Source: Acidisarcina polymorpha
GTDB lineage: Bacteria; Acidobacteriota; Terriglobia; Terriglobales; Acidobacteriaceae
NCBI RefSeq assembly: GCF_003330725.1
Contig: NZ_CP030840.1
Location: 3,720,001 to 3,784,000, forward strand
Length of the DNA: 64,000 nucleotides
Reading direction: 5' to 3'
Part shown: piece after piece, positions 18,120-26,159 of the stretch
How the letters are laid out: each line of letters begins with the position of its first letter
Numbering within the stretch: the first letter of the stretch is position 1
Notes under the pieces: model-generated
Told to the model about the DNA's origin: nothing
Seen by the model: only the letters and a program-made list of their open reading frames with translations
Database searches by the model: none
Program-made: the position numbers and the translations under genes

Positions 18120-18732
18120 CCTGATTCGAATTCTTACGGTGGACGACCATCCTCTTCTTCGTAAAGGGATCGCCGCCCTGGTTAACGCTGAAGACGACAT
18201 GAAGCTGGTTGCGGAAGCGTCCAGCGGAGAGCAAGCCATCGAGAAGTTCCGAGCCCATCGACCCGATGTGACTTTGATGGATATCCAGCTGCCTGGCGTA
18301 AACGGGATCGAGTGCATCATTCAAATTCAGAAAGAGTTCCCGAATGCGCGGATCATCGTTTTGACTACCTATAGTGGCGATGTTCAAGTGGTGCGGGCCA
18401 TCAAGGCAGGAGCGCGAGCTTATTTGCTAAAAAGACAGGTGCATCGGGAACTCCTTGAGACGATTCGAGCCGTCCATGCCGGACAGCGCCGCATACCTCA
18501 GGAGATTGCCGTGGAGCTCGTGGATCGGTCCTGGGATGACCTCACCCCGCGCGAAATTGACGTCTTGCGACTAATCGCCTGCGGGAACACCAATAAAGAG
18601 ATCGCAGATCAGCTTTCAATCGGGGAAGCAAGCGTGAAAAGCTACATCGCCAACATATTCTCGAAGCTCGACGCCAAGGACCGGGCTCATGCGGTCACCA
18701 TCGGGTTGAAGCGAGGAATTATCGAGCTCTAG
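18103..18732 (+). CDS. NarL/FixJ-type response regulator
   Basis: A 209-residue response regulator. Receiver domain (residues about 6-125): acidic pocket in TVDDH, phospho-acceptor Asp in VTLMDIQLPGVNG, Thr in VLTTYSGD, Lys in LLKRQV. C-terminal LuxR HTH (about 145-205): LTPREIDVLRLIACGNTNKEIADQLSIGEASVKSYIANIFSKL. I chose the ATG at 18103, which has AAGGGG upstream; an in-frame ATG at 18049 lies deep in the kinase gene. Partner of the upstream histidine kinase; overlap indicates translational coupling. Targets unknown. Confidence 0.9.
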   Translation: MSIDPSLIRILTVDDHPLLRKGIAALVNAEDDMKLVAEASSGEQAIEKFRAHRPDVTLMDIQLPGVNGIECIIQIQKEFPNARIIVLTTYSGDVQVVRAIKAGARAYLLKRQVHRELLETIRAVHAGQRRIPQEIAVELVDRSWDDLTPREIDVLRLIACGNTNKEIADQLSIGEASVKSYIANIFSKLDAKDRAHAVTIGLKRGIIEL

Positions 18733-18822
18733 ATCCCCCGAAAGACGGAGGCAGAGGCATCCGATTGGGCCTTTTGAAGTTGCCGCCAACATCATAAAGT
18801 CAAGACCGGAAAAGGGGTGTTC

Positions 18823-19197
18823 GTGCAACGTCTTTTCTCCGGGTTTCCCAATGGTTGGCCGGGAAGTGGCCTCCTTTTGCATCGCGTGATCACTGCGGGA
18901 TTTCTCTTTTATTTGGGCTTTGGTCACATGAATGATGCCGCCGAGTTCGCACTAGTCTTTCCGCGTGTGATCGGAGGATGTGCGGGTTTTCTTTTGCTCC
19001 TCGGGCTATGGACCCCCATCTGTGGAACCTCGATCGCGGTCGCTGAGGTATGGATCGCTCTTGCGTTGTCGGACCACAGCGGGGTTCCGATCTTGTTGGC
19101 AGCATCAGGCGCCACGCTGGCGATGATCGGGCCTGGAGCATGGTCCGTTGATGCGCGTCTCTTCGGAAGGAAGCATTTCGAAATTCAGCAGCGATGA
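18823..19197 (+). CDS. DoxX-like small integral membrane protein
   Basis: A protein of about 124 residues with four membrane segments (LLLHRVITAGFLFYLGFGH, FPRVIGGCAGFLLLLGLWTP, TSIAVAEVWIALAL, LLAASGATLAMIGPG), consistent with the DoxX/quinol-oxidase-subunit-like fold. It appears to start at a GTG (18823, or GTG at 18817) after an AAAGGGG site. It follows the response regulator by 90 bases on the same strand and may share its operon. Members of this family have varied or unknown roles. Confidence 0.7.
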   Translation: MQRLFSGFPNGWPGSGLLLHRVITAGFLFYLGFGHMNDAAEFALVFPRVIGGCAGFLLLLGLWTPICGTSIAVAEVWIALALSDHSGVPILLAASGATLAMIGPGAWSVDARLFGRKHFEIQQR

Positions 19198-19415
19198 AGC
19201 TTCATCTCCCGCTTAAAACGGTAGCCTCCCCCTGTAAATGGTAGCGTCCTGCCCATTCCTATGGCGGTCCGGCAAGAGTCGATTTGTGGTTGTATATGGC
19301 CGGAAGGTCATTCCATACTCACTTCGAACTAAAGAATCCGATTGCCCCCCTCGATCCAACACCGGTTACAGGCGAAGGTGGTTTGTGACCATCAACTCGT
19401 GGAAAGGACCCGACT

Positions 19416-20564
19416 ATGACTTCGCCTGCCGAATCGATCCCGAACGTTGAGGGGTTTCATGTTCACCTCGGAACACCGGACGAGCTTCCTGTATCCAGAG
19501 AAACGCACGCAGAGGTCCGCTCATCCTCCAGGCAACCGCAGTCACTCTGCTCGCGAGGATATTTGGACCACGTCGCGCGCGCGAAATTCGGAGACATCAT
19601 CGGCGACAGTCCCGCGCTAAAGATTGCGTTGAACCTGGTGTCCCTCGTGGCGCCTACGAATTCGAGCGTGATGATCCTGGGTGAGACGGGTACCGGTAAA
19701 GAGCTTATCGCGCGCGCCATCCACAATCTGAGCGGCCGCCGAGAGCGGGCCTTTGTCAAGTTGAATTGCGCCGCAATCCCACTTGGGCTCCTCGAGAGCG
19801 AGCTGTTCGGGCATGAGAAAGGGGCATTCACTGGCGCCGTCGCACAGAAGACCGGACGCTTCGAGCTCGCGCACAAAGGCACCCTCTTCCTTGACGAAGT
19901 GGGTGATATCCCTTTGGAACTCCAGGCAAAACTACTTCGCGTCCTGCAGGAGCAGGAATTCGAGAGGCTGGGCAGCAACCGCACCAACAAGGTAGACGTG
20001 CGGCTGATCGCAGCCACTCATCGCGATTTAGCCGCCATGGTAAAGCAAAATTCGTTTCGTGAAGATCTCTATTATCGGCTGAAAGTGTTCCCGATCACCG
20101 TTCCCGCCCTGCGGCGGCGTGCTGAAGACATCCCAAAACTGGTGTGGCACTTCACCAAGCTCTATGGGCAGAGAATGAACAAGAGCATCGACGCAATACC
20201 CACTGAGACTATGGATGCGCTGGTGAAATATCGTTGGCCTGGAAATATTCGTGAGCTGCAAAACTTCATTGAGCGGGCGGTGATTCTCTCCCCTCACACG
20301 GTGCTGCGCGCACCCACTAGCGAGCTCGAGCAATTCGGTGTTCACGAAGGATCAAGTTTACCGATGACCTTACTTAACGAGGTGGAACGAGATCATATTG
20401 TCCGTGCTCTTGAAGCGAGCAATTGGGTAGTGGGCGGCCGGAATGGCGCCGCAGAGAGGCTGGGAATGAAGCGAACATCGCTGGTTTATCGAATGCGGAA
20501 GCTCCGAATTTACCGCCCGATTTCCATCCCCAAAACAAGTGCTTTCGAAGGTTGTGCTTCTTAG
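19416..20564 (+). CDS. Sigma-54 interacting transcriptional activator without receiver domain
   Basis: A 382-residue enhancer-binding protein. After a short unstructured N-terminus (about 1-55) comes an AAA+ domain with Walker A (GETGTGKE), the sigma-54 contact loop GAFTGA, Walker B (GTLFLDEVGDI), sensor and arginine finger region (FREDLYYRLKVFPI) and WPGNIRELQN. A Fis-type HTH closes the protein (ALEASNWVVGGRNGAAERLGMKRTSLVYRMRKL, about 325-365, quoted in part). No receiver, GAF or PAS domain precedes the AAA+ domain, so its control input is not visible. It lies upstream of a TonB-dependent receptor on the same strand. I did not find a convincing -24/-12 element between them. Confidence 0.9.
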   Translation: MTSPAESIPNVEGFHVHLGTPDELPVSRETHAEVRSSSRQPQSLCSRGYLDHVARAKFGDIIGDSPALKIALNLVSLVAPTNSSVMILGETGTGKELIARAIHNLSGRRERAFVKLNCAAIPLGLLESELFGHEKGAFTGAVAQKTGRFELAHKGTLFLDEVGDIPLELQAKLLRVLQEQEFERLGSNRTNKVDVRLIAATHRDLAAMVKQNSFREDLYYRLKVFPITVPALRRRAEDIPKLVWHFTKLYGQRMNKSIDAIPTETMDALVKYRWPGNIRELQNFIERAVILSPHTVLRAPTSELEQFGVHEGSSLPMTLLNEVERDHIVRALEASNWVVGGRNGAAERLGMKRTSLVYRMRKLRIYRPISIPKTSAFEGCAS

Positions 20565-20969
20565 GATGAACTCTCTTCTCGCTGCCATGTGAATAGCATG
20601 GCCGCAACAGGAACCCGCCACTAAGTGGACATCGATCGCATGTCTGTCAACGAACAACCCTGCCACCGCTTCGCTCTCGAAACTGAGGTTCAGAGATCCA
20701 TCCATATGCGACGGATAGGAGCCACGGGAAACGCGCGTGTAGTGGCGTGCCGATGAACTCACTTCGTGTCTTCTCCTCCAGGCCTGCATGATCCGCATGA
20801 GGCCGGCCAGAGCGCCTTTGCGACCTTAGCTCATTTAATGATAACGTTATCTATATTCAACGTTTTGGTGTTCTTGATCTCTAGACTACGCATGATTTTG
20901 TCAGAAACGCTGAATCCCATCCTTGATTCAAAAGCATTCGATCCTATTTACCGGAGATTTCCAAATTCC
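20565..20969. other. Leader region of the TonB receptor gene
   Basis: About 405 bases between the sigma-54 activator and the receptor start. It is AT-rich around 20830-20880 and includes the palindrome listed separately. A long in-frame extension of the receptor frame begins at 20766 but its N-terminus would precede the signal peptide by 68 residues and is unlikely to be translated. Confidence 0.45.
20840..20851. promoter_or_regulatory. Perfect 12-bp palindrome, LacI-type operator candidate
   Basis: GATAACGTTATC is a perfect palindrome with a central CG, the typical form of LacI/GalR-family operators (core TAACGTTA). It lies 119 bases upstream of the receptor start within an AT-rich stretch. 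No LacI regulator is encoded in the window. Confidence 0.4.
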
Positions 20970-23900
20970 ATGCGTCATTATTCCTTCAGGTCTGTGCTCA
21001 CAGGCGCCGTCGCCTTTGTGGTCACAGCTGCGACTCTATTTGCTCAAACCATTACCGGCTCAATCAGTGGGAACGTCACCGATCAAAGTGGGGCGGTGAT
21101 TGCAAATGCCACAGTGACTATTACGAATCTGGCGACTGGCGTGACCACCCGCAGTGTCACCAACGGAGCCGGCGATTACAACGTGCGATTTCTGCAGATC
21201 GGCCAATACACCATAACCTTGCATCAAGATGGTTTCGCGGATCAGAAGGTCGGTCCGATCACGTTGGAAGTGGATCAGATAGCCAAGGTCAACGTTCACC
21301 TGGGCCTCAGCAATTCAACAGAGCAGGTCAACGTCAGCGCCGACCTTCAGCCTATTCTCGATACGGACAACTCCCGCGTCGCTACCACCTTTACCGCAAG
21401 CACGATCGAGAACATTCCGCTCAACGGGCGAAACTTCTCAGCGGTCACCCAGTTTCTGCCGGGCTCGATCAACACTCAGCCACAACAGATGAGCGGAGTC
21501 AATGCCATCGAGCGGGACACCAATCAGGGTGGTCAGGTCTCCGTCAACGGCAACCGCGGACAGGCGAACAATTACCGGCTTGACGGCATTGAAATCAACG
21601 AGACGATCAACAATACTATCGGTTATAACCCTGCTCCGGAGGCGATCGGCAACCTCACGGTCATCACTTCAAATGCCGACGCCGAATTCGGTAACGTGAA
21701 TGGCGGCGACATCGATGCAGTGCTGAAGAGCGGCACCAATCACCTGCATGGGGGGGCATTCGGCTACTTGCAGAACGACACTCTAGATGCCAACACCTGG
21801 TCGAACAATCTCGCTGGAGTTCCGAAACAGCCCTACACGCAAACAATCTTCGGCGGCACCCTCGGCGGACCGATCAAGCGCGATAAACTATTTTTCTTCG
21901 CCGACTATGAAGGCATCCGCTACCACCAGGGCGGTACGCAGGCGGCAAGCGTCATCCCTGCAGCGATGCGCAACGGAGACTTCTCCGCGTTGCTCCCGGA
22001 TATTCAGCTCTACCATTTTGTTCCCGGTGTTGGCCAGGTAGCATACGCCAACAACCAGGTGCCAATCCTCAGCCCGGCGGCCAAATTTCTATTTGCTCAT
22101 CCGGAACTCTATCCATTGCCCAATCAGAATGCAGTCGCTGGGACCTTCGGTGTCCTAGATAACTACCAGGGATCGTACCGGAACATCGTTTACAACAACC
22201 AGGGCGACCTTAAAATCGATTACACGGTGGGCCCGCACGACACTATCATGGGACGCTACTCCCAGTCGGATGCCGGAGACCAACAGACGCAGGCCCCATT
22301 GTTGATTACCTTCCCGACCGCCAGCCAGTATCCCTTCAAGGGCCTGGCGTTCAATTGGGTACACACCTTCTCGCCCTCCATCGTGAACGAGGCGCGCGCC
22401 GGTTATTCGCGGGTCCGCTGGATACAGGGTCTTCCCGAGGATCTGACTGGCGCCTTCGGATTGAACGGCAACAGCCTGCTGGGTATCAACGCTGCGCAAC
22501 CATACCCTGGATTCGCCGATCTCGCGTTCAACGCGCAAACCTCCGGCAGTTCGAATGCGGCAAACGTGCCAACAACGATCGGCACTTCCGGGCTGGCCAG
22601 CAATCTACTCGATAACACCTTTACATACGGGGACAACCTGACTATCGAACGCGGCAAGCACACCTTCAAGATGGGTGTGGAGATACTGCGTTATCAGCAG
22701 AATGACTTCTATCCAGGAAACAATGGCGCGATGGGCAGCTTCGGCTACTCTGGCAACTTTACGTCGAACGCGACGAATCCCGGCTATTCTGTAGCTGACT
22801 TTGTTACTGATCAGGCATTGGTCGCAGGTGTAGGCCAGGTGACCGGCCGCACTGGACAGCGCCAATTCCGCGACGCCGGTTTCTTCCAGGATGACTGGAA
22901 GCTGACGCCAACACTAACCGTCAACCTGGGCCTCCGCTATGAATACGATCAACCCATCTATGAAGTGAACAACAAGCAGGCGAACGTCGACCTGGACACG
23001 GGAGCGGTGTACACCGCGGGCGAGCAGGGTGCAGGCAAGGTGTTTGGCGACAGCCGCGCTCTTTACAGCCCCACCTATACCAATTTCATGCCGCGTTTAG
23101 GATTTGCGTGGCAGATGAATCCACGGATCGTTTTTCGCGGCGGCTATGGGATCACCAACTACCTGGAAGGCACGGGAGCAGCACTGCGCCTGAATTACAA
23201 TCCGCCGTTCCACGGGTCGTTCTCGGAGACAGCGCAGACGCCGACAACAAATTCTCCGGGGACGCCCATTACCGTCGAGTCCGGTCTGCCGGTCGGCGAA
23301 TCGGCGCCACCCACCAGCTACAACGCCTGGGACAAAAACCTGAAGCCAGCGTTCATTCAGGAGTTCACCTTTGGCAATGAGATCCAACTCGACAATCAGA
23401 CCTCGATCGCAATGACGTATCTCGGGCAAATTGGCGATCACCTGGTCGATCCGCGCGCAGCCAACCAGCTTGCCGCCCCGGGGGCTATCGCGCCCTATGC
23501 TACTCTCGTCGGGCAGCAAGGGTCGATCGTCGAGACCCAGTCGGAAAGCGTCATGAGCTATAACGCCCTGCAGATTCAGGCCCGCCATCGTCAGAGCAAT
23601 GGACTTGAGTATCAGGTGAACTACACCTGGTCGCATTCCTTGACTAACAATGCCGGCTTCTTCGGGGTCTCCGATGTGAACGGCGCCAGCCCTTACTGGC
23701 AGGATGCCAATAACGGCCGTGCCGATTACGGCAACGCAGGCTTCGATGTTCGGCAGAATCTTTCCGCCACCGGGGTATACCAGCTTCCATTCGGTCGCGG
23801 GCGGCGATTTGGCAGCAGCATGAATCGCTGGGTGGATGAAGGACTTGGAGGCTGGAAGCTGGCCGGAGACGCGATCGTCTTCTCCGGTTTACCAGTGACG

Positions 23901-24329
23901 ATCAATGGGCCGAACAACACCAACGTCTTCAATCGGGCGGAGCGAGCAAATCAATATAGGACGCTGCGGATTAGCAATCGCTCACTGAGCAATTGGTTTG
24001 GCACCGATCCTTCCGCGACGCCTTGCCTTGGGCTTGGGATCGACAACGGGCAATGCGCGTACGGTGCGGCTGGTCCTGGCCAATTTGGCACGGCGGCCAA
24101 CAACACCGAACGGGCACCCGGCTATGAACAGGTCGATCTCGCGGCATCCAAGTCGTTTGCGATCTCAGAATCGCAGCACCTGGAGTTTCGCACCGATTTC
24201 TTCAACGCCTTCAACATCGCCAGCTATGACAACCCTGACAACAGCATCCAGGACAAGAGCTTCGGCAAGATCACGAACGTCCGCTCGCTGCCGCGTCAGA
24301 TTCAGATGTCCCTGCACTACTCTTTCTAA
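20970..24329 (+). CDS. Oar-like TonB-dependent receptor with N-terminal carboxypeptidase-regulatory domain
   Basis: A 1119-residue outer membrane transporter. Signal peptide: RSVLTGAVAFVVTAATLFAQ. Then a carboxypeptidase-regulatory-like (Ig-like) domain (ITGSISGNVTDQSGAVIANATVTI..., residues about 27-110), a plug domain (IENIPLNGRNFSAVTQFLPG, VNGNRGQANNYRLDGIEINE, NADAEFGNVNGGDIDAVLKSGTNHLHGGAFGYL) and a long beta barrel ending LHYSF with a C-terminal aromatic residue for BAM recognition. This is the typical acidobacterial Oar/TBDT architecture. Ligand is not readable; plant-polymer sugars are commonly inferred. I chose the ATG at 20970 because it directly precedes the signal peptide. Confidence 0.9.
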   Translation: MRHYSFRSVLTGAVAFVVTAATLFAQTITGSISGNVTDQSGAVIANATVTITNLATGVTTRSVTNGAGDYNVRFLQIGQYTITLHQDGFADQKVGPITLEVDQIAKVNVHLGLSNSTEQVNVSADLQPILDTDNSRVATTFTASTIENIPLNGRNFSAVTQFLPGSINTQPQQMSGVNAIERDTNQGGQVSVNGNRGQANNYRLDGIEINETINNTIGYNPAPEAIGNLTVITSNADAEFGNVNGGDIDAVLKSGTNHLHGGAFGYLQNDTLDANTWSNNLAGVPKQPYTQTIFGGTLGGPIKRDKLFFFADYEGIRYHQGGTQAASVIPAAMRNGDFSALLPDIQLYHFVPGVGQVAYANNQVPILSPAAKFLFAHPELYPLPNQNAVAGTFGVLDNYQGSYRNIVYNNQGDLKIDYTVGPHDTIMGRYSQSDAGDQQTQAPLLITFPTASQYPFKGLAFNWVHTFSPSIVNEARAGYSRVRWIQGLPEDLTGAFGLNGNSLLGINAAQPYPGFADLAFNAQTSGSSNAANVPTTIGTSGLASNLLDNTFTYGDNLTIERGKHTFKMGVEILRYQQNDFYPGNNGAMGSFGYSGNFTSNATNPGYSVADFVTDQALVAGVGQVTGRTGQRQFRDAGFFQDDWKLTPTLTVNLGLRYEYDQPIYEVNNKQANVDLDTGAVYTAGEQGAGKVFGDSRALYSPTYTNFMPRLGFAWQMNPRIVFRGGYGITNYLEGTGAALRLNYNPPFHGSFSETAQTPTTNSPGTPITVESGLPVGESAPPTSYNAWDKNLKPAFIQEFTFGNEIQLDNQTSIAMTYLGQIGDHLVDPRAANQLAAPGAIAPYATLVGQQGSIVETQSESVMSYNALQIQARHRQSNGLEYQVNYTWSHSLTNNAGFFGVSDVNGASPYWQDANNGRADYGNAGFDVRQNLSATGVYQLPFGRGRRFGSSMNRWVDEGLGGWKLAGDAIVFSGLPVTINGPNNTNVFNRAERANQYRTLRISNRSLSNWFGTDPSATPCLGLGIDNGQCAYGAAGPGQFGTAANNTERAPGYEQVDLAASKSFAISESQHLEFRTDFFNAFNIASYDNPDNSIQDKSFGKITNVRSLPRQIQMSLHYSF

Positions 24330-24351
24330 CCATCCGCCTCATGCGGCAGTC

Positions 24352-24415
24352 ACGATTGCATTAACCTGAGTGATCTTCGAACCAAGTGTTGATTCTTAGA
24401 AGTTAATGCAATCGT
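24352..24415. terminator. 14-bp perfect inverted repeat between convergent genes
   Basis: ACGATTGCATTAAC (24352-24365) recurs as its exact reverse complement at 24402-24415, with 36 bases between. It sits between the convergent TonB receptor and VOC genes, so a bidirectional terminator or 3' end structure is plausible; the long loop is unusual. Confidence 0.5.
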
Positions 24416-24420
24416 GTTAG

Positions 24421-25185
24421 TTATTCTCTGGTGCCGACCAGCGAAAACATAGCGCCTTGAGGGTCCTGACCGTTAATAATCCAGCCGCCACCGGGAACCT
24501 GCATGGGACCGTTAACAACCTTGCCGCCGCCGGACTTGACTCGCTCGATGGCTCCGCCGATGGAATCGACGCAAAGGTAGAAGTTCCAGCATGAGACCGG
24601 GATATAGGGAGCTTTGGTCATCATTCCGCCGTCTCCCATTTCTTTGTGGTCGCCCTGGTCGAAGATGCGATAGACACCCATCTCCCCCATATCCATATCC
24701 ATCATTTTGGTCCAGCCAAAGAGCTTGCTATAGAAGTCAAATGCGCCGTCGAGGTCAGTCGTGTAGAGTTCGTGCCAGCCGATCGTGCCCGGTGTAGGCG
24801 GTGCGGGACGTTCCGGCGAGGGCATGGCTGGGTTGGGGGTAAAGATCACAATGGCAGCGCCCTGAGGATCGGACATGACGGCGAAGCGAAGCATCCCGGG
24901 AACATCAGCGGCGGGCCTCAACAGCTTGCCTCCCGCTTCGACGACTTTTTCTATGTGGGCGTCCACATCGTCGACGGCGATGTAGCCGACCCAAGCGGTG
25001 TGCCCTGGTATGTTCAACATACCGGCGATGCCGACCTTGCCGAGATTGAAGATGGTGTACGGCATGCCCTCGCTGGGCATCTCCTGGGTCGTCCAGCCGA
25101 CCACCTCAGAGTAAAACTTTCCTGCGGCCTGTGTGTCGCTGGTCATGAGTTCGTACCAGCCGAATTTTCCTTTGGGTGTAAACAT
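24421..25185 (-). CDS. Two-domain VOC (glyoxalase/bleomycin-resistance fold) protein
   Basis: A 254-residue protein with two tandem VOC modules (about 1-120 and 128-252). The first reads GKFGWYELMTSDTQAAGKFYSEVVGWTTQEM and ends DPQGAAIVIFTP; the second GTIGWHELYTTDLDGAFDFYSKLFGWTKM and ends DPQGAMFSLVG. The layout matches the Cfp30B/27-kDa-antigen-like group of VOC proteins. No membrane segment. Metal ligands are not fully conserved by eye, so enzyme activity is uncertain. Transcribed convergently with the TonB receptor and divergently from the TetR gene. Confidence 0.85.
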   Translation of the reverse strand: MFTPKGKFGWYELMTSDTQAAGKFYSEVVGWTTQEMPSEGMPYTIFNLGKVGIAGMLNIPGHTAWVGYIAVDDVDAHIEKVVEAGGKLLRPAADVPGMLRFAVMSDPQGAAIVIFTPNPAMPSPERPAPPTPGTIGWHELYTTDLDGAFDFYSKLFGWTKMMDMDMGEMGVYRIFDQGDHKEMGDGGMMTKAPYIPVSCWNFYLCVDSIGGAIERVKSGGGKVVNGPMQVPGGGWIINGQDPQGAMFSLVGTRE

Positions 25186-25520
25186 GGCGGAAGTCTTCCT
25201 TGTCGAGTAGACGTGGTAGAACTGCGGGCATTTTGCTAACTGGCTACGGTGACATCCCAGCTTGACCTATGTCAACTTGGTTCAAGATTAATTTTGGTGC
25301 ACGTTTGGCGGCAGAGGCCAGTCAGCGTGAGAGGGTGGCGGGATTGATCGCGCCCGTTGGCTCTCCGTTACTTCCGGCCAATTGTCCGTTTGGACTGATG
25401 GTCCGCGCTTCGTTATCAAGCGAACCGCTACATCAGGCTCAGAGCTTAATGCGTCTTCACGGCAACCAAAGTTTCGATCAATCACTTGATTGATCAATCG
25501 GATGATGATATTGTCTCCCC
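25186..25520. other. Divergent promoter region between VOC and TetR genes
   Basis: About 335 bases between divergently transcribed genes. The TetR-side end holds the palindrome at 25476-25495. No gene is supported here. Confidence 0.4.
25476..25495. promoter_or_regulatory. Palindromic operator upstream of the TetR gene
   Basis: Two perfect 9-base arms (GATCAATCA and TGATTGATC) around a central CT lie 25 bases upstream of the TetR start codon. Size, symmetry and position fit an autoregulatory TetR-family operator controlling the TetR-monooxygenase transcript. Confidence 0.7.
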
Positions 25521-26159
25521 ATGAAGTCTGAAACCGCCGAAAACATCATCCCCGCCATCACCGAGCAGATCGATCGGCGCAAAAGCTTGCTCCAGGCGGC
25601 GTTTGACGTGATTGCGGCGTCGGGGTTTGAAGGCCTCCGCACCCGCGCTGTCGCCGAGCGGGCCGGCGTCAATATCGCCACTCTCCACTACTACTTCCCC
25701 ACCAAGCAGCTGCTGATCGAGGGTCTTGCGCAGTTTCTCACCGGCATCTTTATGACGCTGCACGCGCCCCCTCTCCCACTCACCGGTTACAAGGCCCTCG
25801 ACCAACTCCGACAGGAGTTCCTCGACACCCGCTTCTACAACGACCGCTACCCCGAGCTGCAGATCGTTATGGAGGAGCTCTCGCTGCGGGCAAAGCGCGA
25901 CCCAGGTGTTCAACAAGCCCTAGGAGTCATGTTGCAAAGTTGGCGCGCATGGATCGCGACCATCGTCCAGGGCGGCATAGCCGAACGAGCATTTCGTCGC
26001 GACCTCGATCCCGAAGATACGGTCGCCACGCTGATGGCGGTGATGGCGGGAAAGTCTGTCGCGGGCTCCGACGAGCTTAACAGAATTCAACGCGGGGTCG
26101 AGTCCTGGCTGCTCGCGCCCGAAGTGAAGAAAAAGTTAAAGGAGTCGAATCATGATTGA
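25521..26159 (+). CDS. TetR-family transcriptional regulator
   Basis: A 212-residue regulator. N-terminal HTH (about residues 18-65): RRKSLLQAAFDVIAASGFEGLRTRAVAERAGVNIATLHYYFPTKQLLIEG, the typical TetR pattern (quoted here only to mark its limits at about 19-67). The C-terminal ligand domain is all-helical (about 75-205). It overlaps the monooxygenase gene by 8 bases, so the two are one transcript, and a palindromic operator lies just upstream. I infer a repressor released by a small aromatic or drug-like compound that the monooxygenase modifies. Confidence 0.9.
   Translation: MKSETAENIIPAITEQIDRRKSLLQAAFDVIAASGFEGLRTRAVAERAGVNIATLHYYFPTKQLLIEGLAQFLTGIFMTLHAPPLPLTGYKALDQLRQEFLDTRFYNDRYPELQIVMEELSLRAKRDPGVQQALGVMLQSWRAWIATIVQGGIAERAFRRDLDPEDTVATLMAVMAGKSVAGSDELNRIQRGVESWLLAPEVKKKLKESNHD

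Noticed and set aside
20730-20760. Sigma-54 promoter (-24/-12) before the TonB receptor
   Set aside because: GG and GC elements do not have the required 10-base spacing in any candidate I tested.
20766-20969. Upstream extension of the TonB receptor frame
   Set aside because: Would place 68 residues ahead of a clear signal peptide; ATG at 20970 fits better.
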